A stretch of 64,000 nt of DNA from Gardnerella piotii (GTDB lineage Bacteria; Actinomycetota; Actinomycetes; Actinomycetales; Bifidobacteriaceae). The stretch spans positions 744,001-808,000 of the forward strand of contig NZ_QJUV01000001.1 in the NCBI RefSeq assembly GCF_003397585.1. Direction: 5' to 3'. The translations under genes and the position numbers were made by a program. Position 1 is the first letter of the stretch; every line of letters starts with the position of its first letter. Shown piece after piece: positions 10,201 to 17,244 of this stretch. The notes under the pieces are model-generated. The model made no database searches, was not told the DNA's origin, and saw only the letters and a program-made list of their open reading frames with translations.

Positions 10201-10277
10201 TGAGTTCTTTTGATATTCTTGTTACTCAAGATGCGAGGAAGTTACTTATTCTAGGCGTAATCAGAAATCAGTATTAA
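10200..10277 (+). pseudogene. Truncated RelE/ParE-type toxin stub
   Basis: A 25-codon frame begins with ATG overlapping the stop of the antitoxin-like gene, as in many type II toxin-antitoxin operons. The peptide begins MSSFDILVTQDARKLL, which matches the typical opening of RelE/ParE toxins (a beta strand, then a helix beginning after (T/S)xxAxxDL). It then diverges and stops, leaving about a quarter of a normal toxin of about 90 residues. No continuation was seen in other frames down to pyrB. The toxin family assignment is an inference from this short stretch. Confidence 0.4.
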
Positions 10278-10462
10278 GTCAGATTGATTTTTAATTTGAT
10301 TTACTAATTTTTTGTTCAATTTTTGCATTTAATTGTTGTATTTTGTGGTAACAAATATACGCCACTCCGAATCGCATATTCGTCAATGATAATCAGTAAA
10401 ATCGTGGAGGTCGCGTGTGGTCGCGGTCGTTTGCCAACTAGCGAAAGGTAAGCGGTTCTATT

Positions 10463-11689
10463 ATGACGAACGCATTTTATGATTCTTCAAATCAAGTTTT
10501 TTCTCGTTGCGCAATTGCTCAATCGTTAGCAGGCAAAAGCGTTGTTACTTTAGACGATATTTCCACGGCGCAAATACGAATGCTTTTAGATAAAGCGCGA
10601 TACATTGATTCGCACAGAAAAGAAGTGGCCCACACTTGCGATGGCAGAGTGTTGGCCACTCTTTTTTATGAGCCGAGTACGCGCACGCGATTAAGCTTTG
10701 AAACAGCAATGCTTCGCTTAGGTGGCAAGGTGATTGGCTTTGCAGGCGCTCAACTTTCTAGCGCTAGTAAAGGCGAAACAGTTAGCGACACGTTAAAAGT
10801 GGTGTCAAACTATGTAGATGTTGTAGCAATGCGTCATCCTAAGGAAGGCGCCGCTTTTGTAGCAACGCAAGCTGTTAGTACGCCAGTAATTAATGCAGGA
10901 GACGGCGGCCACATGCATCCTACTCAAACTCTTGCAGATTTAGCAACGATTCTTGCACGATTTGGCAGACTGAATAATTTAACAGTTGGGCTTTGCGGAG
11001 ACTTAACGTACGGCCGCACAGTTCACTCGCTTATTGAAACTTTATGCCGCTTTGGAAATGTTCATTTTGTGTTGATTAGTCCAGATGAGCTTAAAACTCC
11101 GCAATACGTTATTGATCGTATAAACGCAACCGAATCGTGCTCTTACGAAGAAACTCGCGATTTGATGGAAGTTATTGGAAGTTTAGACGTTCTTTATATG
11201 ACTCGTGTGCAAGAAGAGCGTTTTACAGACAGGGATCAATACTTGCGACTTAGAGATACTTACATTTTGACGGAAGAAAAATTGCAAAAAGCGAAGCCTA
11301 ATACGGCTGTTCTTCACCCACTTCCTAGGATTAACGAGATTGCGGTTGATGTTGACGCAGACCCTCGTGCAGCATACTTTGAGCAAGTTAAAAACGGTAT
11401 GCTTATGCGAATGGCTCTTGAAAGCTCAGTTCTTGGAGATGAGCTTTTGGGCTATGAACCAACAGATTTTGTGAATGTGCCTAAAGACGAATCGCAAGCT
11501 TACGATGCTAATGGAATTTCGCTGGCTAATCCTCGTGTTCATAAAGAAGATAAAAACGCTCCTAAAGATCTTAAATGTCCTAATATTCGTTGCATAACAA
11601 ATAGTGAATTGTCGTTAGTTAAAAAGTTCTATAAGGATGATTCTGACGCAAATGTGTATAGATGCTTGTATTGCGATGAAGAAGCATAA
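10463..11689 (+). CDS. pyrB: Aspartate carbamoyltransferase PyrB with C-terminal PyrI-type zinc domain
   Basis: It condenses carbamoyl phosphate with aspartate, the first committed pyrimidine step. The catalytic part (about residues 1-322) has FYEPSTRTRLSFE for carbamoyl phosphate, HPTQTLAD, GDLTYGRTVHSL and the aspartate loop LHPLPRINEIAVDVD. After a linker of about 45 residues the protein ends in a zinc knuckle with Cys372-x4-Cys377 and Cys401-x2-Cys404 (CPNIRC and YRCLYC), which is the C-terminal module of the PyrI regulatory chain. The nucleotide-binding allosteric domain of PyrI (about 100 residues) is absent and no separate pyrI is present here. It opens the pyr cluster; the 185-base leader has no PyrR site that I can recognise. 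Confidence 0.95.
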   Translation: MTNAFYDSSNQVFSRCAIAQSLAGKSVVTLDDISTAQIRMLLDKARYIDSHRKEVAHTCDGRVLATLFYEPSTRTRLSFETAMLRLGGKVIGFAGAQLSSASKGETVSDTLKVVSNYVDVVAMRHPKEGAAFVATQAVSTPVINAGDGGHMHPTQTLADLATILARFGRLNNLTVGLCGDLTYGRTVHSLIETLCRFGNVHFVLISPDELKTPQYVIDRINATESCSYEETRDLMEVIGSLDVLYMTRVQEERFTDRDQYLRLRDTYILTEEKLQKAKPNTAVLHPLPRINEIAVDVDADPRAAYFEQVKNGMLMRMALESSVLGDELLGYEPTDFVNVPKDESQAYDANGISLANPRVHKEDKNAPKDLKCPNIRCITNSELSLVKKFYKDDSDANVYRCLYCDEEA

Positions 11690-11811
11690 GTAGATTGAAT
11701 GCAGATTGAATGCAGTCAAAACGTAAAAATAATCGCGATTAACGCAATTGAAATATAAAGTAATCTAAAATAATCTAAATAACTTAAAACCTTGAGCAAA
11801 CTAGGAGCAAT

Positions 11812-13224
11812 ATGAATAACTCTCGAACCTTAACTTTGCAAAATATTGCAGTTTGGGATACTAGCGAGCGCATTGATTTAATCGTAGAAGGTGTGCGGCA
11901 AGATGCTTTAATTGAGCCAAATGCCAGAATATGCGGAGAAATTGATGCAAGTGATTGGATTGTTGCTCCTGGTTTTGCAGATCCACACGTACATTTTAGA
12001 GATCCTGGTCAAACAGATAAAGAAACGATGATGACTGGCGGCAATGCTGCGGCTGCAGGCGGATATACGCAAGTTTTGATTATGCCAAACACGATTCCAG
12101 CGGTGGACGGCGAGCCTTGGAATGATGCTCCTTTTGACGTGGAAAATGTGATTGACTACTTGCAAAGATACGGTTGCATATATGGCGTAAAATTGCCAGT
12201 TCGCTACGATTTAAGCGTGTGCGCATCGGGCGGAAGAAGTGGCGTTGATCCTAGCAACGTTAATTTGTGGAAAAAGTATGTTCCTGGAATCGAAGATAGT
12301 CAAAAAACGTCTCCAATGAAGAAGCATCCTGTAGTTGCAATCAGTGACGATGGTGCTGCAGTTACAGATTCGATTTTGCAAGACGTTCTAAAAATCGCTA
12401 AAGAAACAGGATTGCCTCTTCTTGAACATTGTGAGCATCACAATTCTGGCTCAGTAAACGAAGGCCCAGTAGCTAAGATTTTAGGCGTTGGCGGAATTCC
12501 TGCTTCTACGGAGCTTGCGATTGTTAAGCGAGACATTGATGCTGCGCGAGTTAGTGGAGTTCACGTGCACTTCCAGCATGTGAGTACTGCAGCTGCTTTT
12601 GAAGCGATTCGCAAAGCTAAGAAGGAAGGCTTGCCTATTACTTGCGAAACAGCTCCGCATTATCTTGCTCTTTGCGATGAAGATGTGCTTAAGTATGGCG
12701 TTAACGCAAAAATGAATCCGCCTCTTAGGTCTAAAGCAGATAGACAGGCCACTCTTGGTGCAATCGCAGATGGAACTATAGACATGATTGCGACTGACCA
12801 TGCTCCGCATACAGATGCAGATAAGGCTGGCGACTTTGCGAGCGCGCCTAATGGCATTATTGGCTTAGAATGCGCGTACGCGGTTTGTAGAAAAGTGCTT
12901 GTGGATGCAGGATACACGGACGATAAGCACTTAATTGAGCTAATGTCTGTTAATCCAATGCAACTAATGAGCCGCAGGCCTACGGATGTTTCTGCTTTGC
13001 TAAACGTGTCTTCCAAGTGCGCGCTTCGGCGTACATTGCGATTAAGCAACACGGAGCACCCAGAAAACGTTGATTTAGTGTTGATTAATATGAACGAAAA
13101 GTGGAGTGTGGATTCAAGCTTGTTCCATTCAAAAGCTAGAAATACGCCATTTGACGGTTGGCAATTAAAGGGCAGGCCAGTGGCAACTATTATTGGATCG
13201 CAAATTGCGTTTTCTAGAATGTAG
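11812..13224 (+). CDS. pyrC: Dihydroorotase PyrC
   Basis: Dihydroorotase cyclises carbamoyl aspartate to dihydroorotate, following PyrB. The amidohydrolase metal motif GFADPHVHFRDPG is at about residues 55-67. A second metal histidine lies in LLEHCEHH, another in VHFQHVST, and the catalytic aspartate in IATDHAPHT. The 470-residue length fits the type I (pyrC, multifunctional-like) group, with an inserted stretch near residues 115-165. ATG 11812 has TAGGAG upstream. The gap after pyrB (122 bases) holds small tandem duplications such as AGATTGAATGC twice and no hairpin. Confidence 0.95.
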   Translation: MNNSRTLTLQNIAVWDTSERIDLIVEGVRQDALIEPNARICGEIDASDWIVAPGFADPHVHFRDPGQTDKETMMTGGNAAAAGGYTQVLIMPNTIPAVDGEPWNDAPFDVENVIDYLQRYGCIYGVKLPVRYDLSVCASGGRSGVDPSNVNLWKKYVPGIEDSQKTSPMKKHPVVAISDDGAAVTDSILQDVLKIAKETGLPLLEHCEHHNSGSVNEGPVAKILGVGGIPASTELAIVKRDIDAARVSGVHVHFQHVSTAAAFEAIRKAKKEGLPITCETAPHYLALCDEDVLKYGVNAKMNPPLRSKADRQATLGAIADGTIDMIATDHAPHTDADKAGDFASAPNGIIGLECAYAVCRKVLVDAGYTDDKHLIELMSVNPMQLMSRRPTDVSALLNVSSKCALRRTLRLSNTEHPENVDLVLINMNEKWSVDSSLFHSKARNTPFDGWQLKGRPVATIIGSQIAFSRM

Positions 13225-13308
13225 TCGCGTATTTAATAAATCGTATGAGTAAGTCATATGAGTAAGTCGCGTTAGTAAGTCGTAAAAAATAGTAAAAATG
13301 GGAGAAAA

Positions 13309-14343
13309 ATGGACGAGTTAGTAGAAGCGATTGCATCAAAGCAAAATCCTACTGTTGTTGGATTAGACCCAAAGCCTGGTATTTTGCCTGCGCAAATTTT
13401 AAGCGGCTTAGCAAATGAAGTTTTGCAAGAAGTAGAAAGCGAAGAAGCTTTGCAAACTTTACTTGGTGCTGCTTATTTTGAGTTTAATCGAGCAATTATT
13501 GATGCGATTTGTGATATTGTTCCAGCTGTTAAACCACAGATTGCAATGTATGAGGCGCTTGGTCCTGCTGGAATCGACACTTACACAATGACTTGCGATT
13601 ATGCTAAATCCAAAGGCTTAGTTGTTATTGGAGACGCAAAACGAGGAGATATTGGCTCTACAGCAGCTCAATATGCTGCGCATTTGCGAGGATTTGCTAA
13701 TCTTGATTCGTATTTTAACGATGAATCTTACGACTTTTACGAGTCTTTGCTTAATCTTCTTAAAAACTCTAGCGCAAAGGATGTTTGGCACGAGGATTCG
13801 CTTACTGTAAACCCGTATATGGGATCGGATGGTGTTAAGCCTTTTGTAAACGAAGCAATTTCGCGCAATAAGAGCATTTTTGTGCTTTTGCGCACGTCTA
13901 ATCCTTCTAGCAAAGAGTTGCAAGAGCTTGTTGTTGAAGATGGCAGGCCAGTTTACGAGCATATGGCAAGTTTGATTGAAAATTGGGGCGAATCAAACAT
14001 TGGGAATCACGGATATTCTAGAGTTGGAGCGGTTGTTGGAGCAACGCATCCGCAAGAAGGCAAGCGGTTGCGTGAACTTATGCCGCATACTTTCTTCCTT
14101 GTTCCAGGTTATGGAGCGCAAGGTGGAACAGCTAAAGATGTTGCTGGAATGTTTGATAAAGACGGCAGTGGCGCAATAGTAAACTCTTCGCGCGGAATTA
14201 TTGGCGCTTGGAAAAACAGTGAATCTTATAAAAAGCACGAATCTTCAATCTCTTTAGATGACATTCTAGATATTGTTGCACATTCTTCTGCATGCGCTGC
14301 TATTAATATGCGAGATGATTTAAGGCAGGCGATTTATAAGTGA
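13309..14343 (+). CDS. pyrF: Orotidine 5'-phosphate decarboxylase PyrF (type 2)
   Basis: PyrF decarboxylates OMP to UMP. The catalytic tetrad is intact: Asp in VVGLDPK, Lys in AVKPQIAMYE, and Asp109/Lys111/Asp114 in DAKRGDIGST. The phosphate-gripper region VPGYGAQGG and the phosphate arginine in NSSRGII are also present. The 344-residue length fits the type 2 subfamily found in Actinobacteria. It is the working copy in the pyr cluster; a degenerate paralogue lies at 26917-27816. GGGAGAAA precedes the ATG. The 84-base spacer before it contains repeated AGTAAGTC units. Confidence 0.95.
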   Translation: MDELVEAIASKQNPTVVGLDPKPGILPAQILSGLANEVLQEVESEEALQTLLGAAYFEFNRAIIDAICDIVPAVKPQIAMYEALGPAGIDTYTMTCDYAKSKGLVVIGDAKRGDIGSTAAQYAAHLRGFANLDSYFNDESYDFYESLLNLLKNSSAKDVWHEDSLTVNPYMGSDGVKPFVNEAISRNKSIFVLLRTSNPSSKELQELVVEDGRPVYEHMASLIENWGESNIGNHGYSRVGAVVGATHPQEGKRLRELMPHTFFLVPGYGAQGGTAKDVAGMFDKDGSGAIVNSSRGIIGAWKNSESYKKHESSISLDDILDIVAHSSACAAINMRDDLRQAIYK

Positions 14344-14464
14344 ATATAGCTAAATAAATGTGAATATAATCTATAACTAACAAGTTACAAATTACAAGCG
14401 AAAATACATAAATAAATAAAGCTAAACAAATAAAGTTACACACTACACAAGATAGGGCAAATAC

Positions 14465-15349
14465 ATGAGTGATGGCATGTTTATTCAAACTAGAAAATCT
14501 TCTAGAAGCTTTATATTTACTATTCGTGAAAGCTCTTTAGACTATTCGGGTGCAGATTCTAGTAAGCCAAAATATAGCCGTCTTTTAGGAAGGCGCCCAA
14601 TAGAAGTTCTTGATAATCAAAAGCTTGACGAGGGTGTGTATCGCTTAGTTTTGCGCGATGATGCTATTGCTAAAACGGCCACTCCTGCGCAATTTGTTAA
14701 CTTATATTCTCCAGATTCTACAACTATGCTTCCTAGGCCATTTGGTGTTGCAAGCGTTGATGGAGATACTTTTACTCTTATTTTTGCTGTGATTGGTAAG
14801 GGTACTGCCGAGTTTGCGCAGCTTAAAGCAGGAGACACTGTAGACGCTTTAGGGCCATTAGGCTTGGGTTTTGATATTTCTAGGCCAGCTCACTATGTTC
14901 TTGTAAGCGGAGGATTGGGCGTTCCTCCTTTGATTTGTGCTGCGCAAGCGATTGCAAAAAATAAGGATTGCAAGGTTACGGCCGTTCTTGGATACAGAGA
15001 TAATCATTTTGCTGACTCATTTATGAAGGAATACGTTGATAATGTTTATAGCATTAGCAACGCGCAAGGGACTGTTATTACTTTGCTTAATGAGCTAGAG
15101 CAAGAAAATCATTTTGATTTTAATGGCGATTTGCCTATTGTTATTCTTTCTTGCGGACCTATGCCAATGATGAAAGCTGTAGCTCATTGGGCGCATGAGC
15201 GTAACGTTAAATGCCAACTAAGCCTAGAAGCAAGAATGGGATGCGGATATGGCACTTGTGTTGCTTGCGTTGTAGACACATTAGAAGGCAGACTTAAAGT
15301 TTGTAACGAAGGGCCAGTGTTTGACTCTGAAAGATTAGGCTGGGAGTAA
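14465..15349 (+). CDS. pyrK: Dihydroorotate dehydrogenase electron-transfer subunit PyrK
   Basis: PyrK is the FAD and 2Fe-2S subunit that passes electrons from PyrD to NAD in class 1B dihydroorotate dehydrogenase. A ferredoxin-reductase-like FAD domain carries LPRPFGVAS, and an NAD domain carries VSGGLGVPPL. The 2Fe-2S cluster ligands are near the C terminus: Cys260, Cys265, Cys268 and Cys280 (RMGCGYGTCVAC and KVCNEGP). The first 45 residues before the FAD domain are longer than usual. It directly precedes pyrD, its partner. The ribosome site is weak (AGGGC), so the exact start is less certain than the identity. Confidence 0.93.
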   Translation: MSDGMFIQTRKSSRSFIFTIRESSLDYSGADSSKPKYSRLLGRRPIEVLDNQKLDEGVYRLVLRDDAIAKTATPAQFVNLYSPDSTTMLPRPFGVASVDGDTFTLIFAVIGKGTAEFAQLKAGDTVDALGPLGLGFDISRPAHYVLVSGGLGVPPLICAAQAIAKNKDCKVTAVLGYRDNHFADSFMKEYVDNVYSISNAQGTVITLLNELEQENHFDFNGDLPIVILSCGPMPMMKAVAHWAHERNVKCQLSLEARMGCGYGTCVACVVDTLEGRLKVCNEGPVFDSERLGWE

Positions 15350-15402
15350 ATAAAAGGCTGAGAACAAATACTGGAAACAATAAAGGCTGGGAGCAAAAAG
15401 AT

Positions 15403-16386
15403 ATGAGTAACGAAATGAATAAAGCTTTAGAAAATGCGCAAAATAATGCGCAAAATCTTGGTTTTGACACTAGCCACGTTTGGAAGCACTCAACTAAAGT
15501 TGCTGGCGTTGAGTGGAAAAACATGGTTGGAACAGCGTCTGGCACGTTCCAACTTGCAGCTTGCGCGCACTTTTACGATGTGAGCCAGCTTGGAGCAATT
15601 TGTACAAAAGGTGTTTCCCCAGTTCCGTGGGAGGGTAATCCTTCTCCGCGCACTGCAGAATCGCCTTCTGGAATGGTGAATGCTGTTGGTTTGCAAAATC
15701 CTGGAGTCGACCACTATTTAGTAGACGAGCTTCCAAAGTTAAAAAAGCTTGGAGCGCTTGTGATTACTAACGTTGCTGGTCACAGTGACGACGATTATGC
15801 GCAAGTTGTTGAAAAGCTTGCGGATTCTTCTGCAGACATGCTCGAAATTAATGTTAGCTGCCCAAACGTAACTCATGGTGGAATGAGCGTTGGAACAGAC
15901 CCAGTTGCATTGCATCGCTTAATTAAGCGTCTTCGCGCAATGACGAATAAGCCGATGATTGTAAAAATGACGCCAAACGTTACAGATATTGTTTCGATTT
16001 GCAAAGCTGCTGTTGATGCTGGAGCGGATGCTCTTAGCATGATTAATACTTTAGTTGGATTGCGAATTGACATTCGCACAGGCGAGCCTATTATTGCGAA
16101 TCGTACGGGTGGTGTTTCTGGTCCTGCAATCTTTCCGATTGGACTTGGATTTGTGTGGCGAGTTCGTCAAGCTATGCCAGATATTCCAATCATTGGCATT
16201 GGTGGCATTGATTCTGGAGAGAAAGCTTTGGAATACTTGTATGCTGGCGCTAATGCTGTAGAAGTTGGGGCGGCGGCTCTTGTGGATCCTACTGCTCCGA
16301 TTCGCATTGCGCGAGAGTTGGATGATTTGCTTGATTCTAGGCCAAAGCTTGCGTCTTTGCTTAAAGAAGGCAAAACTTGGCGATGA
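15403..16386 (+). CDS. pyrD: Dihydroorotate dehydrogenase PyrD (class 1B catalytic subunit)
   Basis: It oxidises dihydroorotate to orotate with FMN, passing electrons to PyrK. The catalytic cysteine is Cys153 in INVSCPNV, the class 1 signature. Substrate and FMN contacts appear in AVGLQNPG, MVKMTPNVTD and GIGGIDSGE, and a C-terminal GAAALVDPT segment completes the barrel. The first 25 residues (many Asn and Gln) extend beyond the conserved start. The 53-base gap after pyrK contains two copies of an AAAGGCTG(G/A)GA(G/A)CAAA motif. The PyrK-PyrD pairing is the strongest evidence for class 1B. Confidence 0.95.
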   Translation: MSNEMNKALENAQNNAQNLGFDTSHVWKHSTKVAGVEWKNMVGTASGTFQLAACAHFYDVSQLGAICTKGVSPVPWEGNPSPRTAESPSGMVNAVGLQNPGVDHYLVDELPKLKKLGALVITNVAGHSDDDYAQVVEKLADSSADMLEINVSCPNVTHGGMSVGTDPVALHRLIKRLRAMTNKPMIVKMTPNVTDIVSICKAAVDAGADALSMINTLVGLRIDIRTGEPIIANRTGGVSGPAIFPIGLGFVWRVRQAMPDIPIIGIGGIDSGEKALEYLYAGANAVEVGAAALVDPTAPIRIARELDDLLDSRPKLASLLKEGKTWR

Positions 16387-16454
16387 AATTTAATACAGTA
16401 AAACAATTTATTTAAGACGGATTATTTAAGACATTTTAACAAGGAGAGTTAATT

Positions 16455-17147
16455 ATGGCACAATTACACGAGGATTTTACAAAGTTTTTGCTTGATTCAG
16501 GCGCACTTAAATTTGGTGATTTTACGCTTAAGTCTGGTCGCCAATCACCTTACTTTATTAACGCTGGTGCTTTCGATGACGGCATGAAAATCGCTTCTCT
16601 TGGCGATTATTACGCTCAAAGAATTGTTGCAGCAATAAAAGATGGTGTTCTTTCTAGCAATATTGACACTGTTTTCGGCCCTGCTTATAAGGGCATTCCA
16701 CTGGCAGTTTCTACGTCTATTGCGTTAACTAATAATTACAATATGCCAGTTGGTTTTACTTTTGATAGAAAAGAGAGAAAAGACCACGGCGACGGCGGAA
16801 TGATGGTTGGAAAGCCGCTAAAAGACGGCATGAAAGTGCTGCTGGTTGACGACGTTATGACTGCTGGAACCGCAGTTCGAGAAGTCTTGCCAAAGCTTAA
16901 AGCAGAAGCAAATGTGGAAGTTGTTGGCTTGATTTTGGCAGTAGATAGAATGGAGCGCACAAAAGATAGTGAACTTTCTGCAGTAAAAGCAGTAGAGCAA
17001 GAGTTTGGATTCCCAGTTCTTCCAATTGCAAACGTGCGTGAAATCTTCGATGCAGCTAAGAGGATTAGTAATTCAAACGGGGAGCCCGTAATGAATCAGC
17101 AGTTGGCAGATAGCGCTGCTAAATATCTTCTTCAATACGGCGCTTGA
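16455..17147 (+). CDS. pyrE: Orotate phosphoribosyltransferase PyrE
   Basis: PyrE joins orotate to PRPP to make OMP, the substrate of PyrF. The N-terminal block [16 protein letters not shown] is typical, [11 protein letters not shown] follows, and the flexible-loop region is [13 protein letters not shown]. The PRPP-binding motif is [13 protein letters not shown] at about residues 127-139. The length is 230 residues. It has a strong AAGGAGAG ribosome site and is the last gene of the pyr cluster, closed by the hairpin at 17176-17232. Confidence 0.95.
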   Translation: MAQLHEDFTKFLLDSGALKFGDFTLKSGRQSPYFINAGAFDDGMKIASLGDYYAQRIVAAIKDGVLSSNIDTVFGPAYKGIPLAVSTSIALTNNYNMPVGFTFDRKERKDHGDGGMMVGKPLKDGMKVLLVDDVMTAGTAVREVLPKLKAEANVEVVGLILAVDRMERTKDSELSAVKAVEQEFGFPVLPIANVREIFDAAKRISNSNGEPVMNQQLADSAAKYLLQYGA

Positions 17148-17175
17148 TATATAGCGTTTTAATAAAAGATCTTAA

Positions 17176-17232
17176 AGTTTTCCGCAAAATGTTGCAAAAC
17201 ACGGTGTGTGGTACAACATTTTGCGGAAAACT
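17176..17232. terminator. Bidirectional hairpin terminator, 19-bp stem
   Basis: A perfect 19-bp inverted repeat (arms at 17176-17194 and 17214-17232) encloses a 19-base loop. It lies between pyrE and the convergent surface-protein gene. The arms begin and end in A/T runs, so RNA from either strand carries a U-containing tail within the stem end; a transcription stop for both genes is likely. Confidence 0.75.
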
Positions 17233-17244
17233 ATTGCAAATGTT

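Noticed and set aside
10278..10462. PyrR attenuator before pyrB
   Set aside because: The leader has GC-rich repeats (GGTCGCG twice) but no recognisable PyrR binding loop or terminator/antiterminator pair.
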